Assembly (NCBI RefSeq): GCF_000372725.1
Contig: NW_005201392.1
Location: forward strand, 54,667 to 118,666
Length of the DNA stretch: 64,000 nt
Direction of reading: 5' to 3'
From: Emiliania huxleyi CCMP1516
Taxonomy: Eukaryota > Haptophyta > Isochrysidales > Noelaerhabdaceae
Below are positions 1-10,279 of this stretch, one piece after another (within the stretch, counting starts at the first letter, position 1; every line of letters begins with the position of its first letter). The notes under the pieces are model-generated. The model saw only the letters and a program-made list of their open reading frames with translations, was not told where the DNA came from and did not search any database. A program made the translations under genes and the position numbers.

Positions 1-110
1 GCTCGCGACGGGCCGGCCACCCTACTAACCCTAGCCCTACCCATGCCCTACCCCTAACCCATGCCCTACCCCTACCCCTACCCCTACCCCTTAGCCCCGC
101 TGCTGCGCAG
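1..110 (+). repeat. Intron tail with CCCTAC/CCCTAA-like repeats
   Basis: The window opens inside an intron made of short CCCTAC and CCCTAA-like units, ending in a cag acceptor at 108-110. The units resemble telomeric repeats, but they are irregular and sit between coding exons. I read them as an intronic minisatellite, not a chromosome end. Confidence 0.6.
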
Positions 111-1346
111 GTCTCGCTCTTCCGGCCGTACGGCGAGGAGACGGCGCGCTGGCTGGTCGATTTCAACAACGAGCTCGACGAGCTCGCGTCGCGCCACCCG
201 CTCATTAACGCCTCCATCACCGGCTTTGGCGTCAACTACCTCTCACTGCAGATGTACACGCTCTCCCACTTCCCGTACGTCGTCGCCTTTACCGGCCTCA
301 TCATCTCGCTCATCCTCTTCATCTCGTACCGCTCCCTCGTGGTGGCTCTCCGCTCGGCGATCACGAACCTCTTCTGCATCACGATCGTCTACGGCACGGT
401 CACGCTCATCTACTCAGAGGTTGGCGTCGCGTGGATGGTGCGCCTCGCCACCGCCCTCCACCTTCCCCTACCCCTACCCCCTACCCCTAACTCCCAACCC
501 CTACCCCTACCCCTACCCCTACCCCTACCCCGACCCCTACCCCTACACCCCTATCGCCCTAACCCTTGACCCCTAACCCTGACTGACTGACTGACTGACC
601 CTAACCCAGACCCCAACCCGGCCCCTACCCCTACCCACCCCAACCACAACCCTACACCCGCACTCTAACCCAGACTCTAACCCACACCCTAACCCGCGGC
701 CGGATCGTGACTCTCGGCACGTGGCCTCGTGGACGAGCGCAGGTGCCGATCATCACCTTCTCCATCCTCATCGGCCTCAACATGGACTACGACGTCTTCC
801 TCGTCACAGGCATCCTCTCCGCGCGCTCGTCCGGCCTCTCCAACCGCGCCGCCATCGTGGCCGGCCTCGAGAACAACGGCACCGTCATCGGCGTCGCCGG
901 CCTCATCATGGCGGCCGCCTTCTCGGGCCTGCTCTTCTCGCACACCGTGGCCAACCAGCAGCTCGGCGCCGCCACACCTCGCCGCGGGCGCGCGCCCCGG
1001 CGGGCCGCGCCTCCGCTCACGCCGTCCCCCCCCCCCCTTTTTTTGCTGCACAGGCCTCGTGATCCTCATCGGCATCACCTTTGACACCGTCTTCTTGCAG
1101 ACCATGCTGGTGCCCTCGCTCATGGCGCAGCTCGGCGAGCTCAACTGGTGGCCGTCGCGCTTCCCCGACGCCGGCATCGACTCGCTTGACGACGCCGGCG
1201 CGCCCGAGGAGAGCGACTCGGCGCGCATGTTTGCCGGCCCTCGCTCTGACGACGCCGAGGCGGGCGGGGCCGTGGGGGGCGGGGTGGAGGGCGGCAGCAG
1301 GCGCGGGACGCCTCCGCAGCGAGACGCCCTCGCCGTTACATTGTGA
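111..1346 (+). CDS. MMPL/RND-family membrane transporter, C-terminal part
   Basis: Three exons (about 111-437, 743-965, 1054-1346) give one frame; the 5' end lies left of the window. Exon 1 encodes a soluble piece followed by a hydrophobic helix and the loop ISYRSLVVALRSAITNL. Exon 2 carries GLNMDYDVFLVTGI, matching the conserved G-MDY-VFL motif of the RND/MMPL superfamily, then two membrane helices. Exon 3 gives FDTVFLQTMLVPSLM and then NWWP, the usual end of the MMPL domain, followed by an acidic, Gly-rich tail. Intron 2 must use a GC donor (966) for the frame to hold. MMPL proteins export lipids or other hydrophobic compounds using ion gradients; the substrate here cannot be told. The family is clear, and the exact edges of intron 1 are less certain. 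Confidence 0.85.
438..742 (+). repeat. Intron filled with CCCTAC/CCCTAA-like units
   Basis: This intron of the MMPL gene is almost entirely (CCCTAC)n, CCCTAACC and CCCAACC variants, with a short (ACTG)n run near 582-598. It ends in gcgcag before the exon that begins with codons VPIITF. No other gene is visible in it. Confidence 0.7.
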
Positions 1347-1760
1347 CCGGCTGCGCGTCACCGTCGCAGTCGCCACACGCGCTCTTAGCTACGCCCCCGC
1401 CGACCCTGTCTTGTATCTCTTGCGCACACACATACGCCAGTGAGCTGCTGGCGCGACTGGTCGTGTCGCTCCGGTCCCTTTTGTTACTCTGTATGCGGAG
1501 GTGAGGTGTGCGCAAGGAAATCTTATACGTAAAAGCTCGTGCACGCCGGTAGGAGGTGGTTGCTCCGCCGCCGGACCGCCCTCTCGCGCAGCCTGAACTC
1601 CCCCGTAGAAGCTCGCGAACAGTGCGGATTGTTGGAGCGCCGCGCCGGACCTCCCCGCCGGGGCCCGCCGGGGCGCCATATGGGACTCGTGGTGCCCGAG
1701 AAGCTTAGAGGTGAAGGTTTTTTGCTTGTGTCTATCGGTTCATGTCATGGACCGGCCGGC
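1347..1760. other. Convergent intergenic spacer
   Basis: This lies between the 3' ends of the MMPL gene (+) and the phospholipase-like gene (-). I see no coding signal, RNA gene or clear repeat. It presumably holds both 3' UTRs. Confidence 0.5.
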
Positions 1761-4507
1761 CTACTCAAACATGTCCGCGAGCAGCTCCTTGTTCTTCATG
1801 ACTGCCCAGTCGGTGAGGCCGGCGAGCAGGTTCGTCTGCTCGTTGGTCAGTGATGTGAGACCTCCCTTGAGGCCGCAGCACTCGCCGCCGGCGCCACACG
1901 AGACGATCGGGTTGGGCAGGAACGAGCCAAAGTGCGGGAAGCCGGCGAAGGGGCCGTCGTCGCCCTTGGCCAGCTGGTCGCGCGTGTCCTGCGGCAGCTG
2001 CGCCTCCCACTCTTTCGAGCTCGAGAGGTAAAAGAGGCAGAGGTCGAGACGCTTGTCCGGCGCGACGCCCATGTAGTCGTTGCCCACCTGGGGAGATATG
2101 GGGAGATATGGGGAGAGATGGGGAGAGATGGGGAGATGCGGGGAGATGCGGGAGATGCGGGGAGAGACGTAATCGCTGCCCACCGTGGTCAGCGTCATGC
2201 GCACGACGGCGGTCTTGCCATCCGCCATGCTGTCCTGCATCGCGCGCACAAAGGGGCCAAAGTCGCTCTCACGGAAGACTCGCAGCGTGGCCGGGTCGCG
2301 CTCGGGCCAGCCCCACCTACAGGACGGTTCTAGGAGAGGTCTAGGAAAGGTCTAGGAGGGGTCTAGGAAAGGTCGCGCTCGGGCCAGCCCCACCGGTCCG
2401 CGCCGACGGAGAGCCCAAAGAGCGGCGGGAGGAAGCTCGAGATGGATTCGCGGAGCTTCTCCTCCGACGTCTCGCTGTACGGGTCCTGGGGAGATATGGG
2501 GAGATATGGGGAGAGAGACGGGGAGAGACGGGAAGAGACGGGGAGAGACGGGGAGAGGCGGGGAGAGGCGGGGAGAGGCGGGGAGAGGTGGACCTGTGCT
2601 AGGCCTCGAGATACGGGGAGATACGGGGAGATGTGGGGGGAGATATGGATCTGCGCATCTGGGCTCGCTACCCACTTGTCGCGCGGCGCGAGCGGCTGGG
2701 ACGTGTTGAGGAAGCAGACCTCATGGTCGACGCTCCGCACCAGCACGTTGTACTGCGCGAGGATGTCGCCCTCGAGGTCGCCGTCCCCCTGCCGGTAGCG
2801 GCTGGACGGCGGCGGCTGCGGCTGCTCCGCCATCTTTGGCCAGTCGGGGAGGAGCGGCCCAACCAGGGGCACGTCGAGCAGCTTGGTGAGCCCGTCGACG
2901 ATTGTCGATGTGCCAGTCGTGACCACCGCGTACTTGCGCAAGCAGCAGAAGAGGCCGCCGCCGAACTGGCAGCGGTCGTCGTTGCGCGTCGACGGGTCGG
3001 TGCTCGCGGTCAGCCAGTAGAGGTCGCGCTCGCCCCAGACCGAGGATGCGCCCGCCGCCTGCCCAGGGTTCGGGTACCGTGGGGGTAGGGGAGGGTGGCT
3101 TCGGGTACCGTGGGGTAGGGGAGGGACGCGCCAGCCGCCTGCTTCAGGCTCCAGCGCAACTCCGGAGGCGGAAGGCCTTCGACGACTGCGCTCGCGCCGG
3201 GCACGGCATCCGAGAGGGACGATCCCGCCGCGGCGCCTCCGTATGCAAACGGCTCGATCATTCCGCCCTTGGTGACCTGTAGGGAGAGATGGGGAGATAT
3301 GGGGAGACATGGGGAGATACGGGGAGATCATCCCGCCCTTGGTGACCGTCGCGGTGGAGCCATCGGCGTAGGTGACGTCGACGTCCTGCAGGAGCGGGTA
3401 GCCGACGTACAGCGGCGTGCTCTCCATGTTTGTGAAGGCGTTCTTCGTCGACGAGAGCAGCGGCGCGCCTGCGGAGGATCGCTCCGAGAAGGTTCACGGA
3501 AAGGTCCAGCAGCCGTTCTCCGCCGACGAGAGCACAAGACGCGCCCGAGCCAGCAAGCAAGGAGCCGTCCTTAGGCGGGCCGAGGGAGGAGGTGGAGAGG
3601 ATGAGGAACGGCGCGCCCTCGCGTGGGAGGAGGAAGTCGGAGGCCTTGAGGTGCCGGTTCCGCGCCAGCGCCTCCTCGCGAGACTGCTCGTTCCACGTGA
3701 AGAATTGGTCGCCCCCGAGCCCGTACGGCTGCAGCACCGCGTCACCCAGCGACTGGCTCCAGACCTGCCCGGGGTTCGGGTACCGTGGGGTAGGGGAGGG
3801 TGGGTTCGGGTACCGTGGAGTAGGGTAGGGTGGGTTCGAGTACCGTGGGGTGAGGGAGGGTGGGTCCGGACCTGCCCAGGGTCGCCTGTCCAGCAGCCGA
3901 GGCAGCCCGCGCGCGCGGCGCGCGGCAGCAGCCCGAAGAACATGTCGCGCGTCGCGCCGTACCCCAGCGACTCCTTTGGCAGCTCCGCGAGCTGAGCCAT
4001 CGTCAGCTCCTCGGGCGGCGGGCTCGCGCCGTAAAAGACGCTGTCGGGCGTGTCGTTTTGGTTGTAGACGGTCACCGCCGTCAGCCACGAGCCGCCCGAG
4101 ACGCCGGCCAGGTACCGCGTCCTCTTCAAGTGGTGCAGGTTGTGAAGCGCCCGCATCTGGCCGTAGCCGGCCGCGTATGAGCGGCACCCGCCGCCGCTGA
4201 CGCACACCCCGATGTTGGCGGTAACCGTCGTGTCTTGGAACCCGGGGAGCTGCTGCTCGGGCCAGGGGTAGTCCACCACGCCGACGGTGTTGAAGCCGTT
4301 GTAGCGCTCTCCCGCCCAGAGCTTCGCCGTGGTGCTCGGCGGCTCGCAGCACCGCAGTCGAGGCTGCGGCGTGCCGTGGGTCGTCGCGGCAGCCGGCGCC
4401 GTGGAGCGAGCGGCCGCCGGCTGAACCAGCGGCTGCTGCTGCCGGTGCTGCTGCCTCCGCATCTTGACGTAGCCACTCGACGGAGGTGGACAGCTGGGCG
4501 TCGCCAT
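1761..4507 (-). CDS. cPLA2/lysophospholipase-like enzyme (patatin-type Ser-Asp hydrolase)
   Basis: Eight exons are read on the minus strand: 4507-3872, 3764-3545, 3468-3347, 3276-3139, 3058 to about 2655, 2485-2394, 2316-2184 and 2087-1761. The start MATPSCPPPSS is the first ATG of the conserved frame. The N-terminal domain has GVCVSGGGCRSYAAG, a glycine-rich oxyanion loop, and then YLAGVSGGSWLTAV, whose G-x-S-G-G carries the likely nucleophile. SGAPLLSSTKNAFTN is rebuilt across an intron. The fold family (cPLA2, phospholipase B, patatin) cleaves fatty acids from phospholipids. I do not see a C2 domain or signal peptide. Most introns here start with a 15-24 nt copy of the next exon's start, and at least two use GC donors. 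The catalytic Asp was not assigned, and the junction near 2485-2655 is uncertain. Confidence 0.75.
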
Positions 4508-4775
4508 ATTCTGCGAGAGAGAAGGCGAGCGGAGGGCAAGGTTGTGAAGGCTCTCTCTCCGGCTGCGCGCCTGACCGGTGCGGCCTCCGAGTCGGCGTCT
4601 AGCGCGCGCGATAAGCCTTCCCTGGGACCCCGTGTTGCATAAGGAGTGCACAGATGGGTGTTTCCACAATCAAACCGTCCGTGAAGAGTGCTTGATTCAC
4701 GGACAGCGAGGCTGCCCGCATGTTCAATCGTTCCCGCAAGCGGAGCTCCCCACCGGGGGCTTGAAGACACTGAGC

Positions 4776-4812
4776 CGAGCGCGCCGGCGGCGGACCGCCG
4801 CCGGCGCGCTCG
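4776..4812. repeat. Perfect 18-bp inverted repeat with 1-nt loop
   Basis: The arms 4776-4793 and 4795-4812 are exact reverse complements separated by a single A. The arms are entirely G+C apart from one A/T pair. It lies about 270 bp upstream of the phospholipase start. It could be a cruciform, a protein site or the tip of a transposable element. Confidence 0.8.
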
Positions 4813-5129
4813 CTTCGGCGGATGGCTGAGCGGCACAGTTTCTGGCCGCCCGGCCTGCGAGCTGTCGCCGCGAGACGATCGAAGGCGCTCAGTTCAAGCG
4901 CGCCGCCATGCCAGATCTCGCCCCACGCCCCGACCAGACCAGGCAGTGCGTGCAGGAATTATGCAGGCATGGGTGTGGTGAGCACGCCAGCGGCACCGCT
5001 GCGCACTCTCAGGGTCGCAGCCGCCGATCTCGTGAGGGAGGGGCGTGGGTCGGGGCGGGTGCGAGAGAGTCGAGGAGCGCGGCGCGCGCGTGCGCGCGTG
5101 GGGTAAGTCGGTTGATATTTCATCACTGG

Positions 5130-5137
5130 TATAAAAG
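5130..5137 (+). promoter_or_regulatory. TATA-like box (TATAAAAG)
   Basis: A TATAAAAG sequence in an otherwise GC-rich stretch lies about 320 bp upstream of the thioesterase start codon. The sequence matches a TATA box; its use as a core promoter is inference. Confidence 0.35.
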
Positions 5138-5282
5138 ACCCAAAACGGCACGCGCGCCGCGCGCACGCGCGCTCGCATCACCTCAACACTCACACAGCAA
5201 ATCAAAGATGCGGGCAGCCGCTCGGGGCGAGGGTTTCTTCGATCAAAAAAGGGACGTCAGCGAATCTGGGCACGGCTCATGT

Positions 5283-5330
5283 CACTGTCATCACTGTGCG
5301 ATTTCGGGGCCCGGGGTTGTGCGTTTACGT
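5283..5330 (+). repeat. Dispersed repeat module, copy 1 (second copy near 56078-56125)
   Basis: About 45 nt including TTTCGGGGCCCGGGGTTGTG recurs with few changes at 56078-56125. Here it sits upstream of the thioesterase gene; the other copy sits just upstream of a Gag-like ORF. Part of a transposable element or a shared regulatory module are both possible. Confidence 0.6.
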
Positions 5331-5455
5331 GAAGGCGCCACAAGGTGTTTCTTTTCCCTGTCAGTGGGGGGTGGGGGGCCGAAGCAGCGGTTTTGGTGCG
5401 CTGGGGGCGCAGCGCACGGGCGGCGAGTTTGACCCGCAGGACTTGCTGCGTCGCC

Positions 5456-6456
5456 ATGATGAGGCTCCGCCTCGGTATAGCCGAGATCGACAGCTACAAC
5501 ATGCTCTTCTACGGGCATTACCTTCGCCACAGCGAGCGAGCGGCCAACTCGTGCCTGGGCCGTGAGTCCACCAGCGCCACCGTCAGTCACGTGGCTCTGG
5601 CAAAGTACGTCAGCAGCGTGTCTTGGAACGACGTCGTGGACATCCGGACGACGGCACACCCGTCGGAGGATGGCACCCTGCTGCACGAGTGGTTCGTCAA
5701 CGAGAGGTACGACACGCCCGTGCACGTGTGCCTCTGCAGCTACGACGTGGACGGACCGGCAGGCTTCGTCGGCGCGCGCACGCCCGACGGCAAGGAGGCG
5801 CGTCGGGTGAATCCGCGACAGCCGTGGGACCCTCTCGGAACCCTCTCGGAACCTTCCGCCCAGGCGCGTCGGCTCATCGCGCTGCAGCGCGAGGGCGCCG
5901 CCGTCTTCACGCCACAGGACGGCGCCGGCCGCAGCGAGGCCTTTGGCGTCTACCCGGACATGGTCGGCCCGAACGGCGCGCTGGCCGTGCCGTGCGTGAT
6001 GGACCTATTCGAGCGGCAGCGCACCGTCTTGATCGGCGGGCAGGAGCGCACACGCACCCGCCACCTCGCCGCCTCCGTCCCCTCCTCTCTCCGCCCAGCC
6101 CGCCGCCGCCCTCGCCGCCGCCGCCCTTGCCGCCGACCTCACCCGACCCCACCCAGGAGGAGCTCGAGCGGCTCAAGCTCGAGGAGGGCACCTTCATCGT
6201 CGTCTACCTCATCCAGCAGCTGCGGCTGCCGCCGGCAACCGTCGTGCGACCGCGCGAGTTGGTCGAGGTGAGCTCTGCGTGCACGGTGCAGGGCGACGGC
6301 CTCTTCTACTGCGTCAAGCAGAGTGTGGTGCATCTGCCATCGGGCCAGCTGTGCGCGGAGGGCTACCTGAAGCTTGCCTTTGTGCGGGGCGGCGCCGTCG
6401 GCAAGGCGCCGCCCGCAATCCTCCGCCGCTTAGGCGTCAAGAATGACCGAAGTTAG
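5456..6456 (+). CDS. Acyl-CoA thioesterase-like protein (hotdog fold)
   Basis: Exon 1 starts at the ATG pair 5456/5459 and runs to about 6040; exon 2 is 6157-6456. The N-terminus reads GIAEIDSYNMLFYGHYLRHS, which fits the hotdog thioesterase pattern in which an acidic residue precedes a Y-x-x-x-x-E/S-R helix. The C-terminal exon (LVEVSSACTVQGDGLFYC, then KQSVVHLPSGQLCAEGYLKL) looks like a second hotdog domain, so the protein may be a double-hotdog enzyme. Such enzymes hydrolyse acyl-CoA or acyl-ACP thioesters. The intron lies at 6041-6156; no GT or GC donor keeps the frame, and the best fit is GAG with both sides reading CAGGAG. Family assignment is moderate; substrate and location are unknown. 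Confidence 0.65.
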
Positions 6457-6688
6457 TTAAACAACAGTGTCAGCCAACTGATACGCTATCTCATACGAAC
6501 ACAGAGGCGGCCGGTGTGCCGTGTGAAGGGGCTGGGGCCGCGCGCGCACCAAAAGGACGACAGCAAGACGGACTCACAAAAGAGAGCACACTGGCGCGCA
6601 CAAGCACACTTGACATTATGGATCGCATGCGGTAAACTCAGGGAGGAAATTACAGGCAGGCGGGGAGGGGATGAACAGGATATCCCTT

Positions 6689-7009
6689 CTATTGCTTTGC
6701 CGTTTTGGCGCGCTTCCCTTTCGGTGCACCGCGGGCAATCGCTGGAGGCCCATCTCGGACGGCGACGCGCTGGACGCCCCATGCAACAAGACCCAGGCCG
6801 AAGACAGCCTGCTCCGGCGTGCCGGTGTTGCCAAGCCCTTTTCGAATCAGGAGTGCAGCTCCGACGAGAATCGACAGAGTCGTGAACCAGAAGATTGCGA
6901 AATCGACCCGTCGCAGGAGCTCCTTGCGAACGGTGACTCGGACGTCGGGAGCCAGCGTTGCGGTGACGGCCGGCACCGTGGCCTCCTTCTGCTTCTTGGA
7001 GGTGCCCAT
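6689..7009 (-). CDS. Small two-helix membrane protein, function unknown
   Basis: A single-exon reading frame starts MGTSKKQKEAT (ATG at 7009); an in-frame upstream start at 7063 adds 18 residues. The 106-residue product has a Lys-rich N-terminus, a first hydrophobic helix FWFTTLSILVGAALLIRK, a second (FGLGLVAWGVQRVAV) and a basic end KGKRAKTAKQ. The layout (basic ends, hairpin of two helices) suits a small ER or organelle membrane protein. I do not recognise the family. Confidence 0.55.
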   Translation of the reverse strand: MGTSKKQKEATVPAVTATLAPDVRVTVRKELLRRVDFAIFWFTTLSILVGAALLIRKGLGNTGTPEQAVFGLGLVAWGVQRVAVRDGPPAIARGAPKGKRAKTAKQ

Positions 7010-7289
7010 TCGGGCGGCAGCGCAGCGATCGCGGGTGTCTGTCCCAAGCTGCGAGAGGGCCAACTGAGATGGCCTGCGTGCTGCAGCTCTCTACAGCACA
7101 ACAGGCTCGACACAGGTGCGAACACAGGCTGAGTGAGAATCAGAAGAAAGGGACACGAATCCCTCTCGAGCCTCCGCATACAGAATCCTGTCTTGGGTGG
7201 CAGAATCGCTAGTGCAGAATCCTCAGGCGTGGACAGGGTTCTCCAAGACTGCTGGCGCGTGCTAGTACTATCACAGGCACACCACCCGC

Positions 7290-7831
7290 CTAAGCGACTC
7301 CGTTAAGAACGGCAATGCACTTAGCACCGTGCACAATGCCGCTGTCCCCGCACGCTAGCTCGTTCACCGTCTGCCACGCCACGGCGGTGTGGAGAACGAC
7401 AGACAAGCGCTGCATCTGCAGCCCGTGCCAGTTCTTGGTGGTCCATGTGACCTCATCGAGGTGCTGAGCGTGCGAAAGTTTGTTACTCAGCTGGTCCGCC
7501 GCCTGCCGAAGAATTTTGCGGACGCCGTCCCCGAAGCCGCCGAACGTCTCGAAGTCGAGGTTCGAGAGCAGCGTCGCGCACGACGTCGAGCTTAGCCGCG
7601 GCAGCTGGAGCAGCCGCATCAGTAGGCGACGCACCAGGGTCGCGTGAGGCGGCTGGCCCGAGGCCGGACGGCGGCGCGGCGGACAGCGGAACGAGCGTCG
7701 GAGTGGTTGCCGGGGCCGTACGGCTCGAGATCGAAGGTGTGGCCGCAGGGAGCGCGGGCAAGGGCGCTGGAAGCAACACGGAGCTCCGTTGGAGACGTTT
7801 TCAAGATTAGCGTGTCAGAGTGAAATGGCAC
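7290..7831 (-). CDS. Hypothetical protein, probably two exons
   Basis: The C-terminal frame (7634-7290) reads smoothly as a helical protein (FGDGVRKILRQAADQLSNKL then HLDEVTWTTKNWHGLQMQ) and looks coding. A plausible N-terminal exon begins at 7831 (MPFHSDTLILKTSPTELRV) in another frame, so a junction near 7630-7680 is needed. I do not recognise a domain. Coding status rests on amino-acid composition alone. Confidence 0.4.
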
Positions 7832-8242
7832 TAGCCTGGACGAAATGCTCCACTGCCCCCCCGGAACGCGCCTGCGCGGCGGCGAGCAGTGAAGAGGCGC
7901 GGAAAGCTGATTTTTTTACTTTTGGACGCATTTCGGGCTCCGTACTGGTTGACGCAGAGCCGCACGCGCCGACCGGCGCCGTTCGCGATCACGAGGGAGG
8001 ATGCTGGCCATCCCGGGCTCTGTGCACATCGGCAGCGCGCGTTCTACGCGCTCCGCTATCCAGGTCTTGGCGCCCCACCTGGCACGCGTCGCTGGGCGCT
8101 CAGTCCCGCGTCCCCTGCTCGCCACCCCGACGCTCAAGGCGCCCGAGTCGAACGACAGGCGGCACGCGAAGACTGGTTGCAACCCCGCCGACCACCAGGC
8201 CGCGGGGGGAGGTGCTCTGTACTGCTACACTATCAAACTATT

Positions 8243-8412
8243 AGCCTAATAACGTACCTAATTATCAACACATACCTAATAATTAGCTTGTTATTAGGAC
8301 TTTCGCGTTATTAGCCCGGGCGTGGCTAATAATCGTAGCTAATAACCCTCCACCGCGGGCGGGCTCGAGCCAGGGCTAATAACAAGCGCTAATAATAGGG
8401 CTAATAACACGC
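8243..8412. repeat. AT-rich cluster of GCTAATAA motifs in both orientations
   Basis: About ten copies of CTAATAA or its complement TTATTAG occur in 170 bp, against GC-rich flanks. The cluster ends about 190 bp before the ATG at 8603. It could be a regulatory cluster, a replication or matrix element, or a decayed minisatellite. No coding sequence is seen in it. Confidence 0.6.
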
Positions 8413-8602
8413 GCCGACACAGCCGCACCGCCCAAGTCCAGTCCCCGCATGCCGCGCACGGGTGCTCTCGCGCTTGCGCGCCTGCCGGCTTTGCGGAGGG
8501 CACATGAGTAGCCTACGATTGACCCATCTCCGGCCGTCTCTATGCACTCGCAGGTGCGTTTGGTCCTCGGCGCGCCCGCTCTCGCTGCCTCGAGCTGCAG
8601 AG

Positions 8603-9401
8603 ATGCCTGCAAAGAAGACCGGGCGCGGAGCGAATCTGAGCCTACTCAACAAGGAGCACCCGAAGGACAAAAAGGGCGACGACGACATCGGCGACCTCGT
8701 ACGTCGACAAGCCGGACGACTCGTCGAGCTCGGGCGAGTCCACCAGCGGCGAGGCGCTGCCGCTGGTGCAGTCAACCCACCCCTTCTCTGGTGCGAGCAG
8801 CGCACGGAAGAAGGGGAAGAACAAGCGGCCTCGGGCCGCGGAGGGCCCTAGCCAACGGACGCTCGCCGATTTCATGCCCCGCCGGCCGCCTTCTCTCTCA
8901 GATGGCGCCACCTCTCAGCCTCCCGCCGACGCTCCCGCCGACGCTCCCACCTCCTCTCCCGCCGCCCCGACGGAGGAGATGGCGCCAGCGCTGCCCGAGC
9001 CCGAGCCCGAGCAGCTGCCGCCGCCTAAGCTAGCCGCGGAGCCACCGGCCAAGCCAAAGCGCGGCCGCCCACCGGGCAGCAAAAGGCCGGCTCAAGCCAG
9101 TGCGTCCAACCCGAGCCACTGCGGCCGTGCGTCGAGCTCTATCGGCGGCAACACGAGCGAGGTTTGGTGCTCTCAGGAGCGCTATGCCAACGCGTGGTCG
9201 GCAGGGGCCGGCGGGGCAGGTCCGCGGCGAGCGCTTCGCCTGCGGCGCGCGTCTCTGGCCACCAGGGAGGGTCTGGAGGGCGATTTTGGGGTCGATTTTT
9301 GGGAAGTGATGCCAATCGAGAGATCTCGCCGAGCCCTTTTCGGTGGTGTGCTTGCGAGCTTTTTTTCGCACGGGAAGCATTTTTCGTACTCACAAACGTG
9401 A
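8603..9401 (+). CDS. Basic nuclear-type protein with PIP-like box and AT-hook; frame break
   Basis: The start is MPAKKTGRGANLSLL (ATG 8603). After GDDDIGDL near 8698 the coding quality moves to another frame, YVDKPDDSSSSGESTSG and on, with no room for an ordinary intron. Either one nucleotide was lost or an unusual tiny intron exists. Downstream motifs are ARKKGKNKRPRA (nuclear localisation type), QRTLADFMPRR (resembles a PCNA-interacting peptide, Q-x-x-L-x-x-F-M) and KPKRGRPPGSKRP, an AT-hook. The last ~60 codons are less convincing and may be intronic. The motifs suggest a chromatin or replication-associated protein. I do not recognise the gene. Confidence 0.5.
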
Positions 9402-9517
9402 ATTAGTCGACTAGGCTGGGTGCACCAATATTGGAACACTCCAACATCAGATTTGCCGCGTGCGTCCCTTTTTGAGGCGGAAAGCCGTATTTTCTTTTGG
9501 GTCCTGTGGGCACCCTA

Positions 9518-9985
9518 CACTTGGAGCACTTGGAGTGCAGTCATTAGCCTCACATCCAGGGCCGGGGAGCTGAGAAGCGCACCCAGCGGGCCGGATGATC
9601 GGGATCGGGTTGCGGGCAAGAGAGCCCTAGCCCTGGGGGGTGCGCGGTCGCAGGGCCATAACACGGGTCTCCGAGGGATAGTACCGCGCTCCGGGTTTCC
9701 CCTAGCAGCAGAACGCCCCCTCTACTCGGAGCTAAAGAATACTCTCCGAGAGTTAGTCCGCGCTCCAGGTTTCCCCTAGCAGCGGAGTCGCACTTGGAGC
9801 ACTTGGAGTGCGGTCATTAACCTCACGCCCACCCAGGGCCGGGGAGCTGAGAAGCGCACCCAGTTGGCCGGACGCTCGGCATCGGGTTACGGGCTAGAGA
9901 GCCCTAGCCCCGGGGGTGCGCGGTCGCAGGGCCATAACACGTCTCCGAGGGATGGTTCCGTGTACCGGGTTACCCCTTAACTGCA
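9518..9985 (+). repeat. Tandem repeat of ~200 bp, two full copies and one partial
   Basis: Copy 1 (9518-9713) and copy 2 (9791-9985) share an opening CACTTGGAGCACTTGGAGTG, a GGGCCGGGGAGCTGAGAAG block and a CGCGGTCGCAGGGCCATAAC block. A partial third copy lies at about 9747-9786. The opening motif recurs once more at about 60390. No gene is visible here. Confidence 0.75.
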
Positions 9986-10045
9986 GAAAGAAAGAAAGAA
10001 AGAAAACACGCAACCCAAGGGAGGGATGGGAGAACAACTGCAGAA
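9979..10045 (-). mobile_element. Short introner-like element with 10-bp target-site duplication (copy A)
   Basis: A 47-bp insert (9989-10035) is bordered by exact copies of AACTGCAGAA (9979-9988 and 10036-10045). On the minus strand the insert begins GTTCTCCCATCCCTCCC and ends in (TTTC)n; the adjoining duplication supplies a CTGCAG acceptor, so it has the form of an intron. The paralogous repeat copy at about 9700-9713 lacks the insert. Related copies lie near 24090-24150, 42551-42612 and 47705-47780. Confidence 0.8.
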
Positions 10046-10279
10046 CGCACGCGGATATTAAAATTCTTCTTTTGTGCACTGCCGGCGTGTGCCTCCCCCC
10101 CGCCGCCTCCTCCTCCGCCGCCGCCGCCGCCGCCTCCGCCGCCGCCGCCGCCGCCTCCTCCCCCTCCCCCGCCTTTGCCCTCCCCGCTGCGCGCGCACCG
10201 CCATCAGCTGACGCCTCTCCTCCCGCCCCGCTGTAGGCGCGCGCCCCTCGTTACCGCACCCGCCGCACTGCGCTCCGTG

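Larger units (their letters stand above)
4508..5455. other. Divergent intergenic region
   Basis: This is the upstream region shared by the phospholipase-like gene (-) and the thioesterase gene (+). It contains a perfect hairpin at 4776-4812, a TATA-like box at 5130-5137 and a dispersed repeat at 5283-5330. I see no convincing coding sequence. Confidence 0.5.

Noticed and set aside
1..700. Chromosome end (telomere) at the left edge
   Set aside because: Repeats are irregular, interrupted by transporter exons, and splice signals bracket them.
5208..5432. Open frame after the TATA box (MRAAARGEGFFDQKRD)
   Set aside because: Runs through a dispersed repeat and has no recognisable domain; the thioesterase frame downstream is the real coding region.
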